Source: Streptomyces sp. AP-93
Lineage (GTDB): Bacteria; Actinomycetota; Actinomycetes; Streptomycetales; Streptomycetaceae
Direction: 5' to 3'
NCBI RefSeq assembly: GCF_022808175.1
Contig: NZ_JALGBX010000002.1
Span: 186,001-250,000 of the forward strand
DNA: 64,000 nucleotides
The position numbers were made by a program, and so were the translations under genes. How positions within the stretch are numbered: the first letter of the stretch is position 1; every line of letters starts with the position of its first letter. Positions 34,115-42,315 of this stretch are shown piece after piece. The notes beneath the pieces are model-generated. The model was given only the letters and a program-made list of their open reading frames with translations, was not told the DNA's origin and searched no databases.

Positions 34115-34315
34115 ATGGGCGGTACGCAGGACAAGTCCAAGGAGCCGGGCAAGGGCCGCGAGGCGCAGGTTCACCATCGCCCCGGCGACCCGGCGCACCC
34201 GCAGCCGGGCAAGTCGTCTCGCGAGCAGGGCCAGAAGCAGGGGCAGAAGGACACCTCGCGCCGCCGCGAGGACGATCTGCTGCGCGAAGAGGACCTGCAC
34301 GACGAGACGCCCTGA
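34115..34315 (+). CDS. Small hydrophilic protein
   Basis: 66 residues, strongly charged and without hydrophobic core (GGTQDKSKEPGKGREAQVHH, QKDTSRRREDDLLREEDLHD). Probably disordered. ATG 34115 has GAGGAG 8 bases upstream. Such short Lys/Glu/Gln-rich proteins are common in Streptomyces and of unknown function. Confidence 0.7.
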   Translation: MGGTQDKSKEPGKGREAQVHHRPGDPAHPQPGKSSREQGQKQGQKDTSRRREDDLLREEDLHDETP

Positions 34316-34416
34316 ACAACGGGCTGGACCTCCGCAGCGCGTGGCCCGCGCGGTCGGGCTGCCGTCTGCGCCTCCGCTGCCGTCCCGCTCGGAACGGCAG
34401 CGGGCGCGGGCGCGGC

Positions 34417-35898
34417 CTAGGTCTGGGCCAGTTCACGCACCGTGGCCATGTCGCTGAAGGGGAGCAGTTCCTCGCCGACGATCTGGTGCGGCTCGCTGCC
34501 CTTGCCGGCGATCAGGACCGTGTCGTCGGGGCCCGCCGCGGACAGGGCGAAGGCGATGGCCTGGCGGCGGTCGGCGTAGCGCCGGAAGGGGGTGCCGGTC
34601 GCCGTGAGGCCGGAGGAAACCTGGTCCAGGATGGCCTCGGGGTCCTCGTTGCGGGGGTTGTCCGAGGTCAAGACGCAGAGGTCGGAATGGGTCCCGGCGA
34701 TCCGGCCCATCTCGGCCCGCTTGGTGGTGTCGCGGTCCCCGCCGCAGCCGAAGACCGTGATCACCCGGCCGCGGGCGAAGCCTCGGATGGTGGTGAGGAC
34801 CTTGTCCAGGGAGTCCGGCGAGTGCGCGTAGTCCACGATCACCGACGTGCCCAGCGGGGTCCGGAAGCGTTCCATCCGGCCCGGGACCGGCGGCATCCGG
34901 TCGAGCGCGTCGACCAGGGGGGCCAGCTCGTGCCCCAGCACGTGGCAGGCTGCCACGGTGGCCAGCGCGTTGGCCACCGAGAACCGGCCGGGGACGGGGA
35001 TCGATGTCGGGTAGGCACGTCCGTCGTGGTGGAGGGTGAACCGCGTACCCGAGGCGCTCACCACGAGGTCGGTGGCCCGGTAGTCGGCCGGACGGTCCAG
35101 GGCGTACGTGGTCACCGCACCCGGCATCATCGCCACGATGGACGCGCCCACCGGGTCGTCGGCGTTGACCACCGCACGCCGGCACAGGCCCTGGAAGAGC
35201 CGCAGCTTGGCGTCCCGGTAGTCCGCCATCGTTCCGTGGTCGTCCAGATGGTCCTGCGTCAGGTTGGTGAAGACCCCGACGTCGATGAACGTACGGTCCA
35301 CCCGGTGCGTCAGCAGCGCCATCGAGGTGGCCTCCAGCACCACGCCGGCGGCCCCGCGGTCGCGCATGTACCCCAGCAGGTATTGCAGGTCGGGTGATTC
35401 CGGCGTGGTCAGCACCGATGGCGGCATGGGGATCGGCTCGTCGCCGATCCTGCTTCCGGCGGTTCCGATCACACCGACTCTGGAGCCTTCGGCGATCCGC
35501 AGGACGGACTCGACCATGTACGAGACCGAGGTCTTCCCGTTGGTGCCGGTGATCGCCACCATGTCCATCTGCCGCCCGGGCTCGCCGAAGTAACGGGAGG
35601 CCACCACCGCGGCGGCCCTCCGCGTGTCGGGTACCCGGACGGCGCAGGTGCCCAGGGGCCACGCCGTGGCCGGCAGGTCGCCTTCACCGCCGTCGACGAG
35701 TACGGCGGCGGCACCCCTGGCCAGGGCGGGTGAGACGGCGCCGGGGCCGCCTTCCCGGTGTCCGGGTACGGCGATGAAGAGCGAGCCCGGCGTCACCCGG
35801 TCGGCGTCGAAGGTGGTTCCCGCGGTGATCAGTGTCGTGTCCGGATCACCCTGGAGAACGTGGTGCTCCTGCCCGGCCAGCAATTCGCTCAGCTTCAC
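34417..35898 (-). CDS. murE: MurE-type Mur ligase (paralogue)
   Basis: 493-residue Mur ligase that would add meso-diaminopimelate or a similar amino acid to UDP-MurNAc-L-Ala-D-Glu. The N-terminal substrate domain starts KLSELLAGQ. The ATP loop is ITGTNGKTSVSYM, the central motif VFTNLTQDHLDDHGTMADY, and the C-terminal domain carries VDYAHSPDSLDKVL and the DNPRNEDPEAI motif that reads diaminopimelate in MurE enzymes. GTG 35898 has GAAGGGA six bases upstream. It is not beside other mur/fts genes, so it is probably a second, specialised copy. Confidence 0.85.
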   Translation of the reverse strand: MKLSELLAGQEHHVLQGDPDTTLITAGTTFDADRVTPGSLFIAVPGHREGGPGAVSPALARGAAAVLVDGGEGDLPATAWPLGTCAVRVPDTRRAAAVVASRYFGEPGRQMDMVAITGTNGKTSVSYMVESVLRIAEGSRVGVIGTAGSRIGDEPIPMPPSVLTTPESPDLQYLLGYMRDRGAAGVVLEATSMALLTHRVDRTFIDVGVFTNLTQDHLDDHGTMADYRDAKLRLFQGLCRRAVVNADDPVGASIVAMMPGAVTTYALDRPADYRATDLVVSASGTRFTLHHDGRAYPTSIPVPGRFSVANALATVAACHVLGHELAPLVDALDRMPPVPGRMERFRTPLGTSVIVDYAHSPDSLDKVLTTIRGFARGRVITVFGCGGDRDTTKRAEMGRIAGTHSDLCVLTSDNPRNEDPEAILDQVSSGLTATGTPFRRYADRRQAIAFALSAAGPDDTVLIAGKGSEPHQIVGEELLPFSDMATVRELAQT

Positions 35899-36548
35899 AA
35901 TGGTCCCTTCGAGGGGGCGCGGGCCCGGGCATGCGGCCGTAGCCAGGCGGCAGCGCCGGCGGCATGCCGGGAAGCTGCTGTGGTGATGTGGAGCGGAGGA
36001 GCCGGAGCCGGAGGCGCGAAGCGCTAGCCGTGGCCGTGCAGGGCGGTACGGCGGGTCTCGGGCACCGCGGCGAAGGCCGTGCCGGCCGGGTCGACGACGG
36101 TCGGAACTCCGGCGGCCGGGCGCATCCCGGAGGCGGCCTGCTGCAGGCACTGCCTCGAGGAACGTGTGCGACCCATGGGCCGAGTGTACGGTCCACCCGG
36201 CGGCCCGGGATTCAGGCTGTCGGGTCGGCAGCGCCGCCTGGTCAATACGCTGATCCGCGCGGGCAGCTCGGTCCGCGTCCACGGGGTGCGGCCGCGCGTC
36301 ATCGCAGGTCGGCGACGTGCACGGTGCCGCCGGCGTTCCACGATGGTGCCGCCGGCGTTCCACGATGGTCCCGCCGCCCGCTCCGCCGGCCGCCGGAAAA
36401 TGGCTGGTCACGCCGGTCAGAGTCCACCGAACAGGCGTACAGTCAAAGCACCTGGAGTACTTCGCGCACCGGCTTTCACGCAGGTGTCATTCCTGGCGAT
36501 TGCCTAAAATCCGGGCTGCCGACGGGCAGTCCGGGGGCAGGTCCCATC
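35899..36548. other. 650-base stretch without a called gene
   Basis: Frames on both strands are open but lack ribosome-binding sites and family signs. It should contain the divergent promoters for the murE copy and the DUF5994 operon. A 22-base tandem repeat is present at 36323-36366. Confidence 0.5.
36323..36366. repeat. Two tandem copies of a 22-base unit
   Basis: GGTGCCGCCGGCGTTCCACG followed by AT is repeated exactly at 36323-36344 and 36345-36366, with a partial third copy (GGTCCCGCCG). It lies about 180 bases upstream of the DUF5994 gene. Function unknown. Confidence 0.8.
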
Positions 36549-37133
36549 ATGACCACGACCCGCGACCGGACCGCGCCCCGCGGCCTCGCCGCAGAGCTCC
36601 CGGCCCTCCCGGCCCGCTTGTCCCTCACCCCGAAGACCATGCTCGCCGGCCAGCTGGACGGGGCCTGGTGGCCCCATTCCCGCGACCTCGAGGCCGAGCT
36701 TCCACCGCTCGCCGCCGCCCTGGAGGAACCCTGGGGGCGCATCACCCGCGTCACCGTGAACCCCATCCGCTGGCCCGCCGTACCGCACACGGTGCCCTCG
36801 GACGGGCGCACGCTGCACGTGGCCTGGTTCACCGAACAGGACCCCGACAAGCTCATCCTGCTCTCCTACACCGTGGGGCGCTGGGACCTCCTCGTCATCC
36901 CGCCCGAGACCGAGCCCGCCGCCGCGGCCCGGCTGATGGCCGCCGCCGCGATCCCCGGCAGCGACCTCACCGCGAGCGTCCTGATGGCCAACGAAGCCGC
37001 CATCGGGCGCGGCATCCGCGACGCCCAGCGCCAGGAAGCCGGCTGGGAGAGCGAAGGCGGGGCCTGCATGTCCCCCTTCGGGAACCCCATGGACCGACGC
37101 ACCCTGCCACTGCCCGGGAACGGCTGGAGATGA
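36549..37133 (+). CDS. DUF5994-family protein
   Basis: 194 residues. LDGAWWPHSRDLEAELPPLA, GRITRVTVNPIRWP and HVAWFTEQDPDKLILLSYTV are the pattern of the streptomycete DUF5994 family. No catalytic residues are evident. ATG 36549 begins MTTTRDRTAP. The stop overlaps the following small membrane gene (ATGA), opening a plus-strand group of four small genes. Confidence 0.85.
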   Translation: MTTTRDRTAPRGLAAELPALPARLSLTPKTMLAGQLDGAWWPHSRDLEAELPPLAAALEEPWGRITRVTVNPIRWPAVPHTVPSDGRTLHVAWFTEQDPDKLILLSYTVGRWDLLVIPPETEPAAAARLMAAAAIPGSDLTASVLMANEAAIGRGIRDAQRQEAGWESEGGACMSPFGNPMDRRTLPLPGNGWR

Positions 37134-37327
37134 GCCACGTGGAGACCATCGTCCTCATCGCCCTGACCATCCTCGCGACCGGCATCGGAATGCGCCTGAT
37201 CCACCTGCTCAACGCCCAACACGATGCCCGGATCGAGGCCTACCACTTCAGCGACCCCCTGCCGAGACCTCCCGGTCTGCCGGACGACACCAGTCGTCGA
37301 GCCCACCACACGGGTGCCGACCGGTGA
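37130..37327 (+). CDS. Small single-pass membrane protein
   Basis: 65 residues with one membrane helix, VETIVLIALTILATGIGMRL, and a short cytosolic tail. ATG 37130 overlaps the DUF5994 stop and has GGAG close upstream, so translation is coupled. No known family. Confidence 0.65.
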   Translation: MSHVETIVLIALTILATGIGMRLIHLLNAQHDARIEAYHFSDPLPRPPGLPDDTSRRAHHTGADR

Positions 37328-37422
37328 GGAACAGACCTTCCTCCGACCGGGGGCAGCGGGCGGGGCGCCACGGCGCCCCCGCTCGCCGGCCTCTCGCCCG
37401 CCACGAAGGGAATCACGCCCAC

Positions 37423-37689
37423 GTGAAGTACATCGAGACCCAGACACTGCCGTCACTCGGAAGCGCCGAAGTGCGGATCATCGCGCACACACCCGAAGCC
37501 GCCCGAGCAGTCGCGGACGCGCTTCGTCACCGCTTCGCCGCAGCGGAACAGCGCAGCTATCCCGGCCTCGACGGCGACACCCGCCTCCACCTCACCGTGG
37601 ACACCGCAGCGCCCGCCGGCCCCGCCCGCACCTGGCTGGCAGCCAGCCGGACCCCCGCCGGCACCGGCGCCCACTCCGACGAAACCTGA
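37423..37689 (+). CDS. Small hypothetical protein
   Basis: 88 residues beginning KYIETQTLPSLGSAEVRIIA with a beta-rich C-terminal part (DTRLHLTVDTAAP). GTG 37423 has GAAGGGA about 11 bases upstream. An alternative GTG at 37324 overlaps the previous stop but adds an Arg-rich stretch unlike the rest. Function unknown; operon member with the neighbours. Confidence 0.6.
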   Translation: MKYIETQTLPSLGSAEVRIIAHTPEAARAVADALRHRFAAAEQRSYPGLDGDTRLHLTVDTAAPAGPARTWLAASRTPAGTGAHSDET

Positions 37690-37738
37690 GAGCCCCGACG
37701 GCCCCGGAGCCCACTCCCGCACACGAGAGGACGCGGTC

Positions 37739-38011
37739 ATGGCCACACTGCGCGAACGCAAGACCTACCGCGACCAGGTGCTCCGGGTCCTGTACGAAGC
37801 CGTCGAAGGCAATCGCCTCCTCGGTATCACCGGAGCACAGCTGCGGCGCGACCTCGACGTACCGGAACAGGACCTGGCCGCCGCCTGCACCTACCTGGCG
37901 GGCGAAGGCCTGATCACCGTCGACTGGGAACCGGGCAACATCCCGGCGATGGTCACCCTCACCCACGAGGGAATCCGGCGCATGGAGTCCGAAGAGGAAG
38001 AGCGCGGCTGA
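37739..38011 (+). CDS. Small winged-helix-like protein
   Basis: 90 residues. A helix-turn-helix with wing is readable (QVLRVLYEAVEGNRLLGITG, LRRDLDVPEQDLAAACTYLA, GLITVDW, VTLTHEGIRRME). The layout matches compact winged-helix DNA-binding proteins. ATG 37739 has GAGAGGA 8 bases upstream. Target unknown. Confidence 0.7.
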   Translation: MATLRERKTYRDQVLRVLYEAVEGNRLLGITGAQLRRDLDVPEQDLAAACTYLAGEGLITVDWEPGNIPAMVTLTHEGIRRMESEEEERG

Positions 38012-38267
38012 ATCCCCTTGCACACGCGAAGGGCCTGGCAGGGCGGGTGGCCAGTGCTTCAGGTCGGCGTCCCCGAGGCGGTCACCAGGCCCCACAACGT
38101 CAAGCCGACGGGTCCGCGCCCCACCCGTGCTGCGCTGGCCGGAGGCCCTTTCGCGCAGGAGATTTCCCGACGGCACCGATGGCTACGGTATGCAGTCACT
38201 CGACTACCCTTCGCTGCAAAGCTCTGGCAAGATCATCGCGCACGCGACCCCGATGAAGGGCTGACCC

Positions 38268-38724
38268 ATGACCAGCGCACCGTCGCCCTGGCGGACGAGG
38301 CCGAGCTGACGGCGGAGGAATTGCGTCTGGTCCCACGCAACGACCGGGGCGCAATGCTCTGCACACTGCCCGAGAAGATCCGCGCAGCGCTGGAGGCGAA
38401 GCTGACCGAGGCTGACACGAAGGCCATCCGAGTGAGCAGCCGCGAGTACCACGCGGCGGTCCACTACAGCGGTCAGAAGCTCTGGGACGCCGCCAACAAG
38501 TGGCTGGACGGCGCGGTCGAGCGTGACATGGCACGGTCGACAAGTTCCCGCCGAACTACGCGTTCACCGACCTCTCCGATCGCTGGGAGGACTGGTACGC
38601 ACCGTTCGACGGCCCGAACTGGGAGCGGTGCCTGAAGGACCGGGGAACCGCTGAATGGGTCGGGTGGACGTTCGACCCCCGCAGTGGTCTCCACATTCGT
38701 TCGGAGTACGTCATCGAGAAGTAG
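38268..38724 (+). pseudogene. Frameshifted hypothetical gene
   Basis: A first piece starts at ATG 38268 with AAGGG upstream (MTSAPSPW). The middle piece in the next frame reads AELTAEELRLVPRNDRGAML and YSGQKLWDAANKWLDGAVER. The last piece, in yet another frame after about 38530, reads DKFPPNYAFTDLSDRWEDWY, ending SEYVIEK. At least one and probably two indels break it. I do not recognise the family; a soluble protein of about 150 residues would result if restored. Confidence 0.55.
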
Positions 38725-38824
38725 TACCGGTGCTTGCCGCCCCGCCGGTCGATCACAGGCCGGCGGGGGCGCGCCACCACGACGGGCTGGACCGCGAGCG
38801 CCTTCGTCGTTGCCGGAGCGGGGT

Positions 38825-39598
38825 TCAACTAGGCGTGGCGGGTGGAGAGCTCGGTGGGGCGAGTGCGGCCTGGGTGAGTGCGGGCGGCGGTGACGGGAGC
38901 GGGTCCGCAGGGCTCTGGGGAAGTTCCGCGGTCATCCACGCGCTCTCCCCGCCGGCCCGCGCGCTGAAGCGGAGCAGGCGGCCGTCGTCGTCGATCCAGT
39001 AGCGGGTGTTGCCGAGTTCGGACCGGTCGGCCCCGGCGGTCGGGGCGGCGGGACCGGCAACGACGATGACCGGGGCCTTGGCAACGTGGTCCTGCCTGAC
39101 CAGGCGCGCGCTGCTACGGGCGAGGAGTTGGGCGTTGTCGGGGCGGTCGGTGCCCAAGTTGAGCAGCAGGAGAAGGGCTGCGTCGAGCGGGGAGCCGTGC
39201 GGGGTGAGGCGGTGCGTCTCCCAGCCAGTCGCGGGGGGCCGTTTCGGGAGGCCGCCGGGCCAGTCGGGGCGCGTGGTGACGCTGGTGAAGTTCCACTGGA
39301 TGAGCTCTCGGGCCGACGACTCGGAGTCTGCGCGGATTTCGGCGTAGCCGAGGTGGCGGCGCCAGTCGATGCGGCCGGTGAGGGTGACGGTCCGGCCCCG
39401 GGACGGGATGGTCATGGTGACGTTTCCCGTGCCGCGCCGGTACGTCGCGAAGCGGGCCAGCGCCACGCGGTCGGCCTCCTCGGCGGTGAGGGGCCGGGGG
39501 GCGCCGTCCTCGGCGTCGGGCCGTCCCGGTCCGGAGCAGGAGGTCAGGGCGAGCCAGCAGGTCAGCGCGGCTGCCACCGCAGCGCGGACCCGGGTCAT
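38825..39598 (-). CDS. Lipoprotein
   Basis: 257 residues. Signal peptide with lipobox LALTSC at about residues 16-21. The mature part holds beta-rich segments (NVTMTIPSRGRTVTLTGRID, TRYWIDDDGRLLRFSARAGG) reminiscent of LppX/LolA-like lipid-binding lipoproteins, and ends in a Pro-rich tail. ATG 39598 overlaps the upstream beta-helix gene stop (ATGA), so both lipoproteins are co-translated. Confidence 0.85.
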   Translation of the reverse strand: MTRVRAAVAAALTCWLALTSCSGPGRPDAEDGAPRPLTAEEADRVALARFATYRRGTGNVTMTIPSRGRTVTLTGRIDWRRHLGYAEIRADSESSARELIQWNFTSVTTRPDWPGGLPKRPPATGWETHRLTPHGSPLDAALLLLLNLGTDRPDNAQLLARSSARLVRQDHVAKAPVIVVAGPAAPTAGADRSELGNTRYWIDDDGRLLRFSARAGGESAWMTAELPQSPADPLPSPPPALTQAALAPPSSPPATPS

Positions 39599-40932
39599 CG
39601 GCCGTCCCGGCTGTACGCGGCGAGCAAGGTCGCGGCGGGCAGCCGAACGGTCGCCGGGTCGACGGGCTCCGGGCTGCCGGTGGCGGGAGCGGCGGGAGCC
39701 GTGGCTGCCTGCGGGCACTGCGGTTGGGCAGGGGGAAGAGGGACATCGAGGAAGGGCAGGCCGACCGGGGCGGGCGGGGTGTGCACTGCCGTCTGGGGGC
39801 CTGGGGTGGGTCTGCCCGTACCGGGGCAGTCCATGGTGTCCGCCAGGTCCTCGGGGAGAGTGCGCCCCAGGAGGCCGTCGAAGCAGTTCCCGCTGCCGGG
39901 GGCGTGCGCCGAGGCGAGGTATGCGGCGTCGAGGGCGTTGGCGGCGAAGACGTTGCCCGTGGCCCTGTTGTCCATCGGGGGCATGTCCTCGGACGAGGAG
40001 AGGATCAGGCCGGCGCGGGGGTGGCCCGTGATGCGGTTGCGCTGGATGGTGTTGCTGCGACCGCCGGCGATGCCCAGGCCGATGCCGAAACCGCCGTCGG
40101 CCTGTTCGGGGGTGTCCGGGGCGGCATTGTCGGCGATGAGGTTGCCGACAATGGTCGCACCGGTCTGAGGGGTGAGGGCCTCGAGGTAGTCGGAGCCCAC
40201 GGTCATCCCGACCCGGTTGCCGGTGAAGCGGTTGCCGACGACCCACAGGGGGCCGCTGGCGTTGGTGTTCTCGTAGCCGACGGCGTTGCGCTCGGCGATG
40301 TTGCCGCGGACCAGGATCTCGCAGGGCTTGCACTGGCCGACGTACAGGCCGGAATCGGCGCTTCCGGAGGCGTAGTTGTGCTCGATGGTGCCGCGGCGGG
40401 CGTTGAAGGCGTAGATGCCGTAGAGGCCGTTGTTGGCGGCGGTGACGTAGCGGACGCGAAAGCCGTTCAGGGGAGGGTTCGCCGCCGGGTCGAGGCGGTC
40501 ATAGCCGTCGCTGCCGCGGCCGATGCCTTCGCCTCCGTTCTGCAGCCCGGTGACGAGGACGCCGTTCTGGAGGTGGCTGCGGACGGTGAGGTTCTCCACG
40601 GTCACGCCGGGGGCGGTGACCACGACGCCGTTGCCGCGCCGGCCTTCGCCGTCGATGACGACACGGTTGCGGTCGGTGCCGCGCAGCGTGACCTGTCCGG
40701 TACGGATGTGGACGGTCTCGCGGTAGCGGCCCGGGGAGACCAGGACCAGATCGTGGGGGCGTGCCCGCTCCAGGGCGGCGGTGATGGTCGGCGCCTCGGT
40801 GGGGACACGGATCGTGGCCGGGGCGCGGGGGGCATCGTCGGCGGGCCCGGCTGCGCGCGGACTGCAGGCGGCCGTCGCGGCGCATGCCAACAGCACGGCA
40901 AGGAAGCGGAGTCGCAGGTGGGGAGCGGACAC
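39595..40932 (-). CDS. Right-handed beta-helix lipoprotein
   Basis: 445 residues. Lipobox LLACAATAAC near residue 23. The body is a NosD/pectate-lyase-like parallel beta-helix: TITAALERARPHDLVLVSPG, then repeats such as GVTVENLTVRSHLQNGVLV, GLYGIYAFNARRGTIEHN, NVVGNRFTGN-type turns and NTIQRNRITG. A Pro-rich C-terminal tail follows. The start is GTG 40932. It is probably a surface-anchored protein acting on or binding polysaccharide. Catalytic residues are not evident. Confidence 0.85.
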   Translation of the reverse strand: MSAPHLRLRFLAVLLACAATAACSPRAAGPADDAPRAPATIRVPTEAPTITAALERARPHDLVLVSPGRYRETVHIRTGQVTLRGTDRNRVVIDGEGRRGNGVVVTAPGVTVENLTVRSHLQNGVLVTGLQNGGEGIGRGSDGYDRLDPAANPPLNGFRVRYVTAANNGLYGIYAFNARRGTIEHNYASGSADSGLYVGQCKPCEILVRGNIAERNAVGYENTNASGPLWVVGNRFTGNRVGMTVGSDYLEALTPQTGATIVGNLIADNAAPDTPEQADGGFGIGLGIAGGRSNTIQRNRITGHPRAGLILSSSEDMPPMDNRATGNVFAANALDAAYLASAHAPGSGNCFDGLLGRTLPEDLADTMDCPGTGRPTPGPQTAVHTPPAPVGLPFLDVPLPPAQPQCPQAATAPAAPATGSPEPVDPATVRLPAATLLAAYSRDGR

Positions 40933-41010
40933 GGCGTGACGTCCTCATCCGGGCAGGCGGGGCCGGCCGCAGCGGACCGGCGGCCGATCAGTCGTGCGTA
41001 GAGTACTCAC

Positions 41011-42168
41011 ATGACCACGCAGAGTGACAACCCTTCGGTGGTTCGACGTGCGTTGCTGGGCGCGCTACCGGCCGTCGTCTCACTGAGCGGGTGCCGGTCC
41101 GGCGCCCCGACGCCCCCCGCCTTTGGTCCGCGACCGGCAGACGGGCAGCCGCCCGGCGCGGTGTTGGCCTCGGGCCCGCGCCAGGCCGGGGTCGACCGCC
41201 CGGTGCAACCGCAGACCCACGCCGTGGTGTCGGTGTACGACCTCCCCCGGGAAGCCGACCCCGCCCGGGTGGCCGCACGCCTGGGCGAAGCCGTCCTGGA
41301 GCTGACCGGGAAGCCCCGGATCGCCCTCGGGCTGGAGGCCGGGGACCTGACCGTGACGGTCGGCGCGGGACCGCGACTCCTCGCCCTCGCCCGTCAGGAC
41401 GTGGCCGGCGGGCTGGAGTTGCCAGCCTTCGCCGGCGAGGAGCGGACCGCGCGGGCATGGGGTGGCGACCTGCTGGTGCAGACGTGTGCGAGCGACCCCG
41501 TAGCCGCGGTTCTCGCCGATACGCGCCTGAGTGCCCAACTGACCTCCGCGGGCGCCTCGCAGCGCTGGTCGCAGACCGGATTCCGGCCGCCGGGCGCAGG
41601 AGCGGTCCGCAATCTGCTGGGCTTCCCGGACGGCATCGAGAACCCCGGCACCCGCGCCGACTTGGAGCGGGAGGTGTGGCTGCCCGAGCCCGCCCCGTTG
41701 GCCGACGCCACGATCGCCGTCGTACGGAGGCTGCGCATCGACGTACCCGAGTTCCTCGCCCAGTCCCCGGCCCGGCAGGAGGAGGTGATCGGGCGGCGCA
41801 AGGCAGATGGCGCACCACTGAGCGGCGGGGCTCCGGCCGATCGGCTCGATCTGGCGGCGAAGTCGGCGCGCGGCCGCTACCTGGTGCCTGCCATGGCGCA
41901 CGCACGGCGGGCCAATCCGAACGCCACGGGCAGCGGCCGGATGCTGCGCCGGGGTTACAGCTACCGCAACGGCCCCGTGGACCAAGGGCTGCTGTTCGTC
42001 GGCTTCCAGCGGCGGTTGCGCACGTTCACCGCCACCCAGCGGCGCCTGGACGACGGCGACGACCTGATGCGTTTCGTCACGGCCACCGCGTCCGGGGCTT
42101 TCCTCATCCTTCCGGGCTTCAGCCCCGAAAAGCCCCTCGGCAGTAGCGTTTTCGCAGGTCACCGCTGA
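41011..42168 (+). CDS. Dyp-type heme peroxidase, exported
   Basis: 385 residues. The N-terminus carries consecutive Arg and a hydrophobic stretch with possible lipobox (SVVRRALLGALPAVVSLSGC), suggesting Tat-type export and lipid anchoring. Dyp marks are GFPDGIENP (the GxxDG motif), PAMAHARRANP with the proximal His, and the distal Arg in MLRRGYSY. The late RRLRTFTATQRRLDDGDDLM is typical of the family. It is divergent from the beta-helix lipoprotein operon. No encapsulin or ferrous-iron transporter gene is adjacent. Confidence 0.9.
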   Translation: MTTQSDNPSVVRRALLGALPAVVSLSGCRSGAPTPPAFGPRPADGQPPGAVLASGPRQAGVDRPVQPQTHAVVSVYDLPREADPARVAARLGEAVLELTGKPRIALGLEAGDLTVTVGAGPRLLALARQDVAGGLELPAFAGEERTARAWGGDLLVQTCASDPVAAVLADTRLSAQLTSAGASQRWSQTGFRPPGAGAVRNLLGFPDGIENPGTRADLEREVWLPEPAPLADATIAVVRRLRIDVPEFLAQSPARQEEVIGRRKADGAPLSGGAPADRLDLAAKSARGRYLVPAMAHARRANPNATGSGRMLRRGYSYRNGPVDQGLLFVGFQRRLRTFTATQRRLDDGDDLMRFVTATASGAFLILPGFSPEKPLGSSVFAGHR

Positions 42169-42315
42169 ATCCGTTCTGCACATCTCACCCCGTCCAGCGG
42201 CAAGTCACTCAAAAGTGCGAATCTGCCGACGGGGCCTATCGGGAAAGATCAACACCCCAAGATCATGGTCACGCAACGTGTTCATCACGACTGTGTGTGA
42301 CATGGAGGAAGAGCT

